Part shown: positions 53,401 to 62,861 of the stretch, in pieces
How the letters are laid out: the number at the start of each line of letters is the position of its first letter
Position numbering within the stretch: the first letter of the stretch is position 1
From: an uncultured Faecalibacterium sp.
GTDB lineage: Bacteria; Bacillota; Clostridia; Oscillospirales; Ruminococcaceae
Length of the DNA: 64,000 bases
Reading direction: 5' to 3'
NCBI GenBank assembly: GCA_900539945.1
Contig: UQDV01000005.1
Location: forward strand, 57,190-121,189
The notes under the pieces: generated by a model
What the model saw: the letters and a program-made list of their open reading frames with translations, nothing else
Databases searched by the model: none
Told to the model about the DNA's origin: nothing
Made by a program: the position numbers and the translations under genes

Positions 53401-54231
53401 TTGAAAGATTTTTTTGACACCTGGAAATTCAAGATCCTGGTCATCGTGGCGGTGTTCCTGGTGGGCATCATGGCGTATGCCGGTGCCAACGGCCGCCTGA
53501 CGGCAGCCCCGCAGGAGCTGCTGAGCGTGGTGCTCACCCCCCTCCAGAAGGTCACGTCGGCCCTCAGCGGCGGTGCGGCCTCGGTGTGGGAAAAATACAC
53601 CAGCATCGACGATGTGATGGACCGGAACGAGCAGCTGGAAGCCGAAAATGCAGAGCTGCGCCAGCAGATGGTGGACTACGACCGCATCAAGGCCGAGAAC
53701 GACGCCTACAAGGCACTGGCCCGCATCCAGGACACAAATTCGGAAGCGAGCTATGTGTCGGCCTTTGTCATCGGCCGTGACCCGCTGGATGAATTTGGCG
53801 GTTTTACGCTGGATCAGGGCAGCACGGACGGCGTGGCGGTGAACGATGCCATCATCAGTGACCGGGGCTATCTGCTGGGCGTGGTGGTGGAAGTGGACGC
53901 CACCAGCTGCAAGGTGATGACCATCCTGCACCCCAGCTTCAACGCAGCGGGCGTGATCTCCCGCACGCGGGAAAACGGCATCATCACCGGCAGCGCCGAC
54001 TATGCCGCCGACGGTCAGTGCGTGCTGACCAATCTGGACCGCACCACCGAGGCCCGCAGGGGCGATCAGGTGATCACCACCGGTCTGGGCGGGGTGTTCC
54101 CGGCAAACCTGCTGGTGGGCACTGTGCAGGACGTGGTGCCGGAGCAGAGCGGCAAGTCCTCCAGTGCGGTCATCCTGCCGGGTGCCGACCCGCGCACGGT
54201 CAAGCATGTGTTCATCGTTACCGAATATTAA
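53401..54231 (+). CDS. mreC: rod-shape-determining protein MreC
   Basis: 276 residues: a membrane helix near 11-28, a coiled coil near 70-105 (NEQLEAENAELRQQMVDYDRIKAENDAYK) and a two-lobed beta domain (VIGRDPLDEFGGFTLDQGSTDGV, GYLLGVVVEVDATSCKV). It scaffolds the elongation wall machinery outside the membrane. The start is TTG 53401 with GGGAGG nine bases before it. Confidence 0.95.
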   Translation: MKDFFDTWKFKILVIVAVFLVGIMAYAGANGRLTAAPQELLSVVLTPLQKVTSALSGGAASVWEKYTSIDDVMDRNEQLEAENAELRQQMVDYDRIKAENDAYKALARIQDTNSEASYVSAFVIGRDPLDEFGGFTLDQGSTDGVAVNDAIISDRGYLLGVVVEVDATSCKVMTILHPSFNAAGVISRTRENGIITGSADYAADGQCVLTNLDRTTEARRGDQVITTGLGGVFPANLLVGTVQDVVPEQSGKSSSAVILPGADPRTVKHVFIVTEY

Positions 54232-54243
54232 GGAGGCAGATGT

Positions 54244-54777
54244 ATGGAATCTCGCCGCAAGCGCAGCCGCAGCCAGATCCTGAAGTGGTGCTGCTATGTG
54301 CTGGGCCTGTTTGTGTGTGCGGCGCTGCAGACCACGCCGGGGCTGTTCCAGCTGGGTCAGGCAAAGCCGCTGCTGCTGCTGCCGCTCTGTCTGGCCGTGT
54401 CGGTGTGTGAGGGCGAATTTGCCGGAGCACTGTTCGGCATGGTGTGCGGCCTGCTGTGGGATTACACCGCCGGGCGCACCGTGGGTATGCTGGCACTGGA
54501 AATGATGCTGCTCTGCTTTGCCGTGGGCGTGCTGGTGCAGCTGTACCTGCAGAGCGCTCCGGGCAACTTTGCGGTCATCTCGGCCGCAGCGGCTTTGCTG
54601 GTGCTCTCCTGCGACTGGCTGTTCTTTTACCGGATGCCCGGCTACAGCGGCTCGGCACAGCGCTACCTGTGGTTCGTGCTGCCCTCGGCGGCCCTTACCA
54701 TTCCGGCGTCGCTGGTGGAGTTTGCCATCGTGCGGCACATTTACAACAAGTTCAAGATCGACAACGGCGTGGTCTGA
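54244..54777 (+). CDS. mreD: rod-shape-determining protein MreD
   Basis: A 177-residue integral membrane protein with five or six helices after a basic N-terminus (MESRRKRSRSQILKWC). Its place between mreC and the PBP2 gene and its size identify it. AAGGAGG precedes the ATG. It belongs to the elongasome. Confidence 0.9.
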   Translation: MESRRKRSRSQILKWCCYVLGLFVCAALQTTPGLFQLGQAKPLLLLPLCLAVSVCEGEFAGALFGMVCGLLWDYTAGRTVGMLALEMMLLCFAVGVLVQLYLQSAPGNFAVISAAAALLVLSCDWLFFYRMPGYSGSAQRYLWFVLPSAALTIPASLVEFAIVRHIYNKFKIDNGVV

Positions 54778-54795
54778 CCGCCGGAGGAACTACGG

Positions 54796-56973
54796 ATGAA
54801 CCAAAACGAACGCAAGACCGTCATGCGGCGCATGGTGCTGCTGATCGCTGTGGCGGCACTGGTCATGGGCCTGTACGCCCTGCGGCTGATCTTTCTGCAA
54901 TTGGTCAACGACGACGAGTACAAGTCCCGGGCCACCAACACGACGGACTATAACTTTACGGTCACCGCTGCCCGCGGCGACATCGTGGACAGCACCGGCA
55001 AGCGCATTGCCACCACGACCACCAGCTACAACGTGGTGCTCAACAAGCTGCAGATGGGTGACGAGGATCTGGACAGCCTGCTGCAGCGGTTGGTGGAGCT
55101 GTTTGAGAAAAACGGCGAAAGCTGGACCGATACCCTGCTCATCAGCCAGCCGGACGCGGCGGGCAACTATACCTTTACAGCCCGGGATGACAGCAGCAGC
55201 GACCAGCGGCAGCTGACCACGATGAAGGAGAACCTGGGCCTGCAGCAGTATGCCACCGCCAACGACGTGATGGAAATGCTGGTGGAGAAAAACAACCTGC
55301 AGGATCTGCCGCTGCGCTGGCAGCGCACCCTGGCCGGCATCCACTATGAGATGGAACTGCAGGCATTTTCCAACGTGAACAACTTTGTGATGGCGGAAAA
55401 CGTCAGCGACGTGACCGTGGCCACCATCAAGGAGAACAGCCTGTCGCTGCCCGGCGTGGAGATCGTGCAGACCAGCACCCGCAGCTACGAGCAGGGCGAT
55501 ATCGTCCCGGCGGTGCTGGGCCGTGTGGGCAAGATCACCGCCGAAAAGTGGAAGGTGACCGACGAGAACGGCCAGGTGACCTACCCCCTGCGGGACAAGG
55601 GCTACAACATGAACGATGTGCTGGGCATCTCGGGCCTGGAGTCGGCCTATGAGGATGAACTGCGCGGCAAGGACGGTGTGGAGACCATCACCCGCAATTC
55701 CGACGGTGTGATCGTGAACACGCAGCTCACCACTGTGCCGGAACCGGGCCACACGGTGCAGCTGACCATCAACAGCGACTTCCAGCGGGCGGTGAACAAG
55801 GCATTGGCCAACAACATTGACATGATCAACCGCACCTACAACACCGGCAACATGAAAGCGGCAGCCGGTGCGGCGGTGGTCATTGATGTGAAGAATGGCG
55901 GCGTGCTGGCGGCCTCCAACTACCCCAGCTTTGACCAGAACCTGTATGCCACTCAGTACGACGAATACAGCGCCGACCCCAGTCTGCCGCTGTTCAACCG
56001 CAGCCTGCAGGGTCTGTACACGCCCGGCTCCACCTTTAAGCCGGCCGTGGCCGTGGCCGCACTGGACAGCGGCCTGATCAACCAGTATTCCACCGTGAAC
56101 TGTACAGGTGTGTATACCTATTACAAGGACTACCGTCCCCGCTGCACCCAGCACGGCCACAGAGGCAACATCAGCGTGGTGGATGCCATCAAGTGGAGCT
56201 GCAATATCTTCTTCTACGATGTGGGCCGCCGCCTGACCAGTGACGTCTACGACGCCTATGCCTACAAGCTGGGTCTGGCTCAGCGCACCGGCGTGGAGGT
56301 GAGCGAGAGCCTGGGCCGTCTGACCACCAAGAACGACAGCAACTACAACACCTCGCTGGACATTCAGGCGGCCATCGGTCAGGGCAATACGGTGGTCACC
56401 CCCATTCAGCTGGCCACTTATGCGGCTACGCTGGCCAACAACGGTGTGCGCTACCGCACCCACTTCGTCAAGGCCATCCTCGACACGAATACCGGCGAGG
56501 TGATCCATGAGACCCAGCCCGAAGTGATGGATGTGGTGGAGGACAACGGCACCACCTTTGCACTGGTGCGGCAGGGCATGAAACTGGTGCCCAGTACCAT
56601 CACCGGCAAGATCTCCAGCTACCCGATCGCCATTGCCTGCAAGACTGGCACCCCCCAGCGCAGTGAGACCTACGCCCCCGGCAAGCACTACCTGAACGCG
56701 ATGATGATCGCCTACCTGCCGGCCGACGACCCGGAGATCGCCATCGGCATCACGGTGGAGTACGGCGGCTACGGTGCCCGCACCGGTGATCTGGTGGTGG
56801 ACATCGCCAATGCCTACTTTGCCATGAAGGATGGCACGCTGGAGGTGGATCCCTATGTGAACCCTGCTCTGAGCGCGGATCCTTCGGATGACACGACCGG
56901 CACGGCCGATACCACGGACACTGCCGGTGCCGCACAGGATGAGACACAGCCGGAGCAGGGAAGTGCAGACTAA
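54796..56973 (+). CDS. mrdA: penicillin-binding protein 2 (class B transpeptidase)
   Basis: A 725-residue class B PBP. A membrane helix near 12-33 anchors it. A dimerisation domain (TAARGDIVDSTGKRIA) is followed by the transpeptidase domain with STFK (Ser412), SCN near 467 and KTGT near 616. It cross-links peptidoglycan for lateral growth. A Thr/Asp-rich tail of ~35 residues follows the fold. GGAGG lies before ATG 54796. It ends the mre operon. Confidence 0.95.
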   Translation: MNQNERKTVMRRMVLLIAVAALVMGLYALRLIFLQLVNDDEYKSRATNTTDYNFTVTAARGDIVDSTGKRIATTTTSYNVVLNKLQMGDEDLDSLLQRLVELFEKNGESWTDTLLISQPDAAGNYTFTARDDSSSDQRQLTTMKENLGLQQYATANDVMEMLVEKNNLQDLPLRWQRTLAGIHYEMELQAFSNVNNFVMAENVSDVTVATIKENSLSLPGVEIVQTSTRSYEQGDIVPAVLGRVGKITAEKWKVTDENGQVTYPLRDKGYNMNDVLGISGLESAYEDELRGKDGVETITRNSDGVIVNTQLTTVPEPGHTVQLTINSDFQRAVNKALANNIDMINRTYNTGNMKAAAGAAVVIDVKNGGVLAASNYPSFDQNLYATQYDEYSADPSLPLFNRSLQGLYTPGSTFKPAVAVAALDSGLINQYSTVNCTGVYTYYKDYRPRCTQHGHRGNISVVDAIKWSCNIFFYDVGRRLTSDVYDAYAYKLGLAQRTGVEVSESLGRLTTKNDSNYNTSLDIQAAIGQGNTVVTPIQLATYAATLANNGVRYRTHFVKAILDTNTGEVIHETQPEVMDVVEDNGTTFALVRQGMKLVPSTITGKISSYPIAIACKTGTPQRSETYAPGKHYLNAMMIAYLPADDPEIAIGITVEYGGYGARTGDLVVDIANAYFAMKDGTLEVDPYVNPALSADPSDDTTGTADTTDTAGAAQDETQPEQGSAD

Positions 56974-57037
56974 CGTCGTTTTGCGGTGCACACTCTGAAA
57001 ATTTAAGACAAAATTGAATATTCTGTATAAAAACCGG

Positions 57038-57066
57038 TTGTAAATGATTGGATTTTGTGATATCAT
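57038..57066 (+). promoter_or_regulatory. promoter of mgsA
   Basis: TTGTAA (57038-57043), a 17-nt spacer and TATCAT (57061-57066) in an AT-rich gap after the mre operon. Confidence 0.75.
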
Positions 57067-57117
57067 TTTGTACAAAGGGAAATTTCCGCAAATGACACGA
57101 CAGAGGAGAGATAACAG

Positions 57118-57525
57118 ATGACGATTGCACTGATTGCGCATGACTCCAAAAAGGAGTTGATGGTTCAGTTTTGTACGGCGTACTGCCGCATCCTGAGCCA
57201 GCATAAGTTGGTGGCGACCGGCACAACCGGCAAGCTCATCGCCGAGGCGACGGGCCTGCAGGTGCAGCGTTTTCTGGCCGGTGTGCAGGGCGGCGACCAG
57301 CAGATCGCGTCCCGCATTGCCTGCAATGAGATCGACCTGCTGTTGTTTTTCCGCGATCCCATCAATGCAAAGCCCAGCGAGCCCAACGAGATGACTCTGC
57401 TGCGCCTGTGCGATGTGCACAACATCCCCATGGCCACCAACATCGCCACCGCCGAGGTGCTGATCCACGGCCTGGAGCGCGGCGATCTGGACTGGCGTGA
57501 CATCGTGCACCCCCAGAACGACTGA
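57118..57525 (+). CDS. mgsA: methylglyoxal synthase
   Basis: A 135-residue enzyme that converts dihydroxyacetone phosphate to methylglyoxal and phosphate, an overflow bypass of glycolysis. Conserved features are [21 protein letters not shown], SGPxGG-like [17 protein letters not shown] and [21 protein letters not shown] precedes ATG 57118. It is a single gene with its own promoter and terminator. Confidence 0.97.
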   Translation: MTIALIAHDSKKELMVQFCTAYCRILSQHKLVATGTTGKLIAEATGLQVQRFLAGVQGGDQQIASRIACNEIDLLLFFRDPINAKPSEPNEMTLLRLCDVHNIPMATNIATAEVLIHGLERGDLDWRDIVHPQND

Positions 57526-57548
57526 GGCACGAAACCTTTATCCACAAC

Positions 57549-57578
57549 AAAAGGCACCGCAGAAGCGGTGCCTTTTTT
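57549..57578. terminator. terminator after mgsA
   Basis: AAAAGGCACCGC/GCGGTGCCTTTT (57549-57560, 57565-57576) with T6. It can also serve the reverse gene at 57614. Confidence 0.93.
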
Positions 57579-57613
57579 GCGTCCCGGAACGGGGAACTAT
57601 GAAAAAAGTTGTC

Positions 57614-58135
57614 TTACAACTGAAGCTCCTGCGCCAGCTCAGCCAGATCTCCGGCGTCGAATTCGCCCAGAGGCAGCAGCAGACGGGCCAGCGTCTCCTG
57701 CGGCAGGGCAGCCAGTGCGGTGCTGTCATCGCGGGCAGCGTCCACCGGGGGCAGCACGGTGTGCACGCCGTCGGTGCCCACCTCCAGCCGGGCGCGGCTG
57801 CTGCTGCCGATGTACTGGATGCCCAGCTTGTCGGCGGCGGTGAGCAGGGCGGCGAACTGCGGCCAGGCCCCGGAGGCTTCCGGCTGCTGGGCCAGCGCTT
57901 CGGCGTTCAGCAGGATGCACTCGATCCCCAGCGCCTCGGCGGCTTTTTTGGCTCTCTGTGCGGCTTCGGCCTGCTCCGGGGCAAGGCGCACCACGGCACC
58001 CACCACGGCAAACCCCTGCTGCTGCAGGATGCGCACCGCCACGGCTGCCTCGGTGCTGCCGTCCATCTGCATCAGGACCTTGTCCTGGCTCTCGTAGGTG
58101 TCAAACCCGCTGCCGGGCAAAAATGTGTCGTTCAT
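57614..58135 (-). CDS. degenerate MnmA-like (tRNA 2-thiouridylase-like) protein, probably inactive
   Basis: 173 residues that line up along the first ~200 residues of Mnm[29 protein letters not shown] matches the PP-loop region, but SGGVDS has become [23 protein letters not shown] follows. [22 protein letters not shown] sits where MnmA has NPCxxCNxxIKF, so both cysteines are lost. [10 protein letters not shown] sits where MnmA has ATGHYARI. The [24 protein letters not shown] end matches the KDQSYFL-PLG segment. Catalysis as in MnmA is therefore unlikely. Its ATG overlaps the rnhA stop by four bases. Confidence 0.7.
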   Translation of the reverse strand: MNDTFLPGSGFDTYESQDKVLMQMDGSTEAAVAVRILQQQGFAVVGAVVRLAPEQAEAAQRAKKAAEALGIECILLNAEALAQQPEASGAWPQFAALLTAADKLGIQYIGSSSRARLEVGTDGVHTVLPPVDAARDDSTALAALPQETLARLLLPLGEFDAGDLAELAQELQL

Positions 58136-58596
58136 GTTCCCTGCCTCCCGCCGTGTGCTTTGCTTTGGGCTACGGCCAGCTGGTCGCAGCGTTCGTTTTC
58201 CGGATGGCCTGCGTGGCCCTTGACCCAGACGTATGTGATGGTGTGTCTTGCTTCCTGCTCCAGCGCCTGCGCCCAGAGGTCCGGGTTCAGGGCAGGAGAG
58301 CCGTCCGATTTCTTCCAGCCGCGGCGCTTCCAGCCTTTGGCCCAGCCCTTCTGCAGCCCGTTGATGACATATTGGCTGTCGGAGCAGTAGCGCACCTCGC
58401 AGGGCTCCTTGAGCTGGCGCAGGGCCTCGATGAAAGCAGTGAGCTCCATGCGGTTGTTGGTGGTGCTGGCGTCGCCGCCGCTCAATTCCTTTTCGTAAAC
58501 TTTGCCGTTGAAACGGTAGCGCAGCACAGCGCCCCAGCCGCCCGGGCCGGGGTTGCCGCTGCAGGCACCGTCGGTGTACACTTCGACCTGCTTCAT
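58132..58596 (-). CDS. rnhA: ribonuclease HI
   Basis: A 154-residue RNase H that cuts RNA in RNA-DNA hybrids. The catalytic acids are Asp9 in [16 protein letters not shown], Glu in NNRMELTA (~51), Asp in YCSDSQYV (~73) and Asp in ENERCDQLA (~137), with the conserved His in [16 protein letters not shown] precedes ATG 58596. It is translationally coupled (ATGA) to the degenerate MnmA-like gene downstream. Confidence 0.96.
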   Translation of the reverse strand: MKQVEVYTDGACSGNPGPGGWGAVLRYRFNGKVYEKELSGGDASTTNNRMELTAFIEALRQLKEPCEVRYCSDSQYVINGLQKGWAKGWKRRGWKKSDGSPALNPDLWAQALEQEARHTITYVWVKGHAGHPENERCDQLAVAQSKAHGGRQGT

Positions 58597-58697
58597 GCGG
58601 GTTCTCCTTTATAAAGTAGTATCTCTATTTAGCGCTATTTTGGCCGGGATGTCAAGGGGCAATGCATAAAGACGGCACCCTTTGCCAAACCTTGGAA

Positions 58698-58726
58698 TTG
58701 ACAAAACCGGTGCGAAATACTATACT
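58698..58726 (+). promoter_or_regulatory. promoter of the RNase J gene
   Basis: TTGACA (58698-58703), a 17-nt spacer and TATACT (58721-58726), close to consensus. Confidence 0.88.
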
Positions 58727-58732
58727 AAGCGT

Positions 58733-58993
58733 AACAAAATGCGTATAGGGGCGCACCGAAGGCGTGCGCTCAGACGTTCCTGCAGAAAAGCCGCGGTCGC
58801 ATCGAACAGATGGACTGTACGGGCTGAGGGATTCTTGTGGAACGACCAGCGGTGCCAAAAGCACGCTGACAGGACAATTCTATACGGTGCATCCAACGGA
58901 AGCCGATGCAAAGATCCGGTGCTTCCCCATGCAGCGCACGGCTGTCTCCCTTGTGGAGACGGTCCGCGCCGCCATTATTTTTGGAGGTCAAGA
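58733..58993 (+). promoter_or_regulatory. long structured 5' leader of the RNase J gene
   Basis: About 260 nt lie between the promoter and ATG 58994 with no convincing gene. A GCGCAC/GTGCGC hairpin occurs near its start, and several GGTGC/GCAC words could pair further on. The stretch ends in GGAGG. No known riboswitch class is recognised. RNase J mRNAs can be self-regulated, so a control role is an inference. The remaining part of 58597-58697 holds only the rnhA promoter region. Confidence 0.5.
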
Positions 58994-60811
58994 ATGGCTC
59001 AGACGAAAGAAAAAGAAAACACGGTCCCGGCTGCCCGCGCAAAGCAGAACGCAGCCGCAGCCCCGGCAGCGGCCGGGGAAAAGCGCCCCCGCACCACCCG
59101 GCGGCCCTACTACAACCGCCGCCCCCGCCGCCCGCAGCAGCCCAAGGAGGCTGCAACGCCCATCCACATCTACCCGCTGGGCGGTCTGGGCGAAGTGGGC
59201 AAGAACATGACCGTGTATGAGTGCAACGGTGACATGATCATCGTAGACTGCGGTCTGGTGTTCCCGGACAGCGAGATGTACGGCGTGGACATGGTGATCC
59301 CGGACTTTACCTTTGTGGTGCAGAACAAGGACCGCATCAAGGGCCTGCTCATCACCCACGGCCACGAGGACCACATCGGCAGCATCCCGTATCTGCTGCA
59401 GAAGTTCGACCTGCCCATCTACGGCACCCGCCTGACCTGCGGCCTGATCCGGAACAAGCTGGAGGAGTTCGGCCTGGCCGGCAAGACCAAGTTCGTGGAG
59501 ATCACCCCCAAGCAGAAGATCAAGCTGGGCTGCTTCACCGTGGAGCCCATCCATGTGAACCACTCCATCCCGGATGCCGTGGCCTTTGCCATCGACAGCC
59601 CCGCCGGCACCATCATCCAGACCGGCGACTTCAAGATCGACTACACCCCGCTGGCCTGCGGTGTGACCGACCTGTCCACCCTGGCCGAGTATGGCCAGCG
59701 CGGTGTGCTGGCCTTGCTGAGCGACTCCACCAACGCGGAGCGCCCGGGCTTTACCGCCACCGAGCAGAAGGTGGCCGCCGGTGTGCGCAGTTTGTTTGCC
59801 CGCGCCCGCAACAAGCGCATCATCATTGCGACCTTTGCGTCCAACATCTACCGCGTGCAGCAGATCATTGATCTGGCCGTGGAGGATGGCCGCAAGGTGG
59901 CCTTCAGCGGCCGCAGCATGGTCAACAATACCGCCATGGCACAGGAGCTGGGCTATATGCACATCCCGGAGGGGACGCTGATCAGCGTGGACGAGCTGAA
60001 CCAGTACCCGCCGGAGCAGGTGGTGCTGATCACCACCGGCAGCCAGGGCGAACCCCTGAGCGCACTGTCCCGCATGGCCTCCTGCAGCCACCGTCAGGTG
60101 CGTGTGGGTCCCGGCGACTTCATCATCATCTCCGCCAACCCCATCCCCGGCAACGAGAAGAGCGTGACCAAGATCGTGAACGGTCTGCTGCTGCTGGGCG
60201 CAGAGGTCATCTACGAGAGCATGTACGACGTGCACGTTTCCGGCCACGCCTGCCAGGAGGAGCAGAAACTGATGCTCACCCTGACCAAGCCCAAATATTT
60301 CCTGCCGGTGCACGGCGAGTACAAGCAGCTCAAGAAGCACGCCCTCACGGCGGCCAGTCTGGGCATCCCCACCAGCAACATCCTGATCGCGGAGAATGGT
60401 TCCAACGTTATCCTCAGCCAGGACGAGATGAAGCTGGGCGAGCCGGTGACCGCCGGTGCCGTCATGGTGGACGGCCTGGGCGTGGGCGATGTGGGCAACG
60501 TGGTCCTGCGGGACCGCAAGCACCTTTCTGAGGACGGCCTGGTGATCATCGTGGCTACGGTGGACAGCAAGACCGGCAAGGTGCTGGCCGGGCCGGACCT
60601 CGTGAGCCGCGGCTTCGTGTATGTGCGCGAGAACGAGAGCCTGATGGACGGTGCCCAGAGCATCGTGGAAAACGCACTGGAACGCTGCGTGGACGAGCAT
60701 GTGCGCGACTGGAACAGCGTCAAGACCCGCGTGCGGGAGGCGTTGAGCAGCTATATTTACCGGCGCACCAAGCGCAGCCCCATGATCCTGCCCATCCTGA
60801 TGGAGGTATGA
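58994..60811 (+). CDS. rnj: ribonuclease J
   Basis: A 605-residue metallo-beta-lactamase/beta-CASP ribonuclease with 5'-3' exonuclease and endonuclease activity in mRNA decay and rRNA processing. Metal motif THGHEDHIG is near 120-128. VGPGDFIIISANPIPGNE and VSGHACQEE mark the beta-CASP part, and PVHGEYKQLKKHA follows. A basic Ala/Pro/Arg-rich N-terminal extension of ~55 residues precedes the usual start of the fold and may bind RNA. ATG 58994 follows GGAGG. Upstream open frame is leader RNA. Confidence 0.96.
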   Translation: MAQTKEKENTVPAARAKQNAAAAPAAAGEKRPRTTRRPYYNRRPRRPQQPKEAATPIHIYPLGGLGEVGKNMTVYECNGDMIIVDCGLVFPDSEMYGVDMVIPDFTFVVQNKDRIKGLLITHGHEDHIGSIPYLLQKFDLPIYGTRLTCGLIRNKLEEFGLAGKTKFVEITPKQKIKLGCFTVEPIHVNHSIPDAVAFAIDSPAGTIIQTGDFKIDYTPLACGVTDLSTLAEYGQRGVLALLSDSTNAERPGFTATEQKVAAGVRSLFARARNKRIIIATFASNIYRVQQIIDLAVEDGRKVAFSGRSMVNNTAMAQELGYMHIPEGTLISVDELNQYPPEQVVLITTGSQGEPLSALSRMASCSHRQVRVGPGDFIIISANPIPGNEKSVTKIVNGLLLLGAEVIYESMYDVHVSGHACQEEQKLMLTLTKPKYFLPVHGEYKQLKKHALTAASLGIPTSNILIAENGSNVILSQDEMKLGEPVTAGAVMVDGLGVGDVGNVVLRDRKHLSEDGLVIIVATVDSKTGKVLAGPDLVSRGFVYVRENESLMDGAQSIVENALERCVDEHVRDWNSVKTRVREALSSYIYRRTKRSPMILPILMEV

Positions 60812-60863
60812 GCAGGGCGCGCCGCCGGGCGGCACAGCATATGACCGGGAGGCAGAAAAGCAG

Positions 60864-62843
60864 ATGAAACAGAAACCGAGATGGACCATGGAGATGCTGA
60901 CCGCAGCGCTGGCGGTGCTTTGCGCCCTGCTCACGCTGGTCCTGCTGATCCAGCGGCCCAGCATCTGGCCGGTACTGCTGGCACTGGTGGTGGCGTGGGG
61001 CATCTGCATGGCGGCGTTCCGCTACCAGCTGCGCCGCTGGCTGTCCCGCTGGGTGCGCGGCGACAACTTTGAAAAATCCAAAACAAAATTCAGTCTGGAG
61101 CAGCTCTCACAGCCGACGGCTCTGCTGTCCGGCGAAACGGTGCTGTGGTACAACGAGCAGTTCCGTGCCCGTCTGCTGGGCGGGCAGGATATGCTGACCA
61201 GCCGGGTGCAGAAGGTACTGCCCGGGCTGGACCTGCAGCAGTGCCGCACCCAGCAGGGCCAGCTGCTGACGCTGGCGGACGGCTTCTGGAGCGTGCACAG
61301 CTCCACGGTGCCCGGCGGGGCCGAGTGCATGACCCTGCTGGTGCTGAACGAGGAGACCGCCCTGCGCAAGATCGAAGCGGAGTACAAGGCCAGCCGCCCG
61401 GGCTATCTGGTGTTTCTGGTGGACGGCTATGACGATGTGTTCGGCGACATGCTGGACAGTGAGCGCGCCCGCCTGCTGGAGGGCATCAACCGCATCCTGG
61501 AAGATATGATCGGCCGGGGCAGCGGTTTTCTGCGCCGGGTGGCCAGCGGCCGTTACATCGCCGTGGTGGAAGAACGCCAGATGGAGCAGTTTTCCAAGCG
61601 CGGCTATGACGTGCTGGACAAGATCCGGGCCCTGGACCCCAGTGTGAACCTGTCACTGTCCATCGGCATCGGCCGCGGGGCCAAGACCCTGCGGGAAGCC
61701 CAGGACATGGCCGTGCAGGCGCTGGACATGGCGCAGGGGCGCGGCGGTGATCAGGCCGCCGAGATGACGCCGGACGGCTTTACCTTTTACGGCGGCGTGA
61801 GCCATGGTGTAGAAAAGCGCAGCAAGGTGCGCAGCCGCATCGTGGCCGACCAGCTGGTCAAACTCATCAAGGAAGCGGACCATGTGGTCATCATGGGCCA
61901 CCGCATGAGCGATCTGGACGCCATTGGTGCCGCCGAGGGCGTATTGCGCATCTGCAAGATCTGCGACGTCCCGGCGGTGATCGCCGTGAAGCGGGACGCC
62001 ACGCTGGCGGGCAGCCTGATCGACGCGCTGTGCAGGGCGGGCCAGAAGGATGACTTCATCGACCCGAAGGACGCACTGCCCATCATCTCCAAGCGCACCC
62101 TGTGCGTGGTGGTGGATACATACCAGGTGGGCCTTGTGGAAAGCAAGGAGATCCTGGAAAAATGCGGCAAGGTGGCTGTCATCGACCACCACCGCAAGGG
62201 TGTGGGCTACATCCAGAACCCGGATCTGGTCTGCCATGAGCCCTATTCCTCCTCGGCCAGTGAGCTGGTCACCGAGCTTTTGCAGTATGTGGGCGACCGC
62301 GACGACAAGCCCAACCGGGTGGAAGCCGAGGGCCTGCTCTCCGGCATCCTGCTGGACACGCAGGACTTTACCCTGCACACCGGCGTGCGTACCTTTGAAG
62401 CCGCTGCGGCCCTGCGCCGTTACGGTGCCGAGACGGAGCGGGTACGTCAGCTGTTTGACGTGACCATGGTGGAATATGCGGCCAAGGCCGAACTGGTGGA
62501 GCGGGCACGGATGTACAAGAACTGCGCCATCTCGGTGGGCGGCGAGATCGCCCCGGAGGCCCGTGTGGCCATCGCGCAGGCCGCCAACGACCTGCTGCGC
62601 ATCCAGGGCGTGGACGCCAGCTTTGTGGCGGTGCAGGTGGGCACCGGGGTGAACATCTCGGCCCGCAGCCTGGGTGCCGTGAACGTGCAGGTGATCATGG
62701 AAGCACTGGGCGGCGGCGGCCACCAGACCATGGCAGCGGCACAGCTCAAGCACATCACCCCGGAGGCGGCCCGCTCCCGCATCGAGACGGCCATTGACAA
62801 CTACTGGGCATCCCAGAAAAAGAGCGGTGCCGAAGAAAAATGA
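60864..62843 (+). CDS. gdpP: c-di-AMP phosphodiesterase, GdpP-like (DHH family)
   Basis: A 659-residue membrane protein: two helices near 10-52, a PAS-like region, a degenerate GGDEF domain (SGRYIAVVEE in place of GGDEF, LSLSIGIGRG), then DHH (GHRMSDLDAIG, VIDHHRKG near 443) and DHHA1 (GGGGHQTMAAAQL). The family hydrolyses cyclic di-AMP and so affects wall and potassium homeostasis. AGGCAG precedes ATG 60864, 52 nt after the RNase J stop, so the two are probably co-transcribed. Confidence 0.95.
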   Translation: MKQKPRWTMEMLTAALAVLCALLTLVLLIQRPSIWPVLLALVVAWGICMAAFRYQLRRWLSRWVRGDNFEKSKTKFSLEQLSQPTALLSGETVLWYNEQFRARLLGGQDMLTSRVQKVLPGLDLQQCRTQQGQLLTLADGFWSVHSSTVPGGAECMTLLVLNEETALRKIEAEYKASRPGYLVFLVDGYDDVFGDMLDSERARLLEGINRILEDMIGRGSGFLRRVASGRYIAVVEERQMEQFSKRGYDVLDKIRALDPSVNLSLSIGIGRGAKTLREAQDMAVQALDMAQGRGGDQAAEMTPDGFTFYGGVSHGVEKRSKVRSRIVADQLVKLIKEADHVVIMGHRMSDLDAIGAAEGVLRICKICDVPAVIAVKRDATLAGSLIDALCRAGQKDDFIDPKDALPIISKRTLCVVVDTYQVGLVESKEILEKCGKVAVIDHHRKGVGYIQNPDLVCHEPYSSSASELVTELLQYVGDRDDKPNRVEAEGLLSGILLDTQDFTLHTGVRTFEAAAALRRYGAETERVRQLFDVTMVEYAAKAELVERARMYKNCAISVGGEIAPEARVAIAQAANDLLRIQGVDASFVAVQVGTGVNISARSLGAVNVQVIMEALGGGGHQTMAAAQLKHITPEAARSRIETAIDNYWASQKKSGAEEK

Positions 62844-62861
62844 GAGTGAGAGGTTCTTCCC

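Noticed and set aside
58988..61009. 673-codon reverse frame opposite the RNase J gene
   Set aside because: Shadow of a GC-rich gene; composition is typical of antisense translation and no start site is present.
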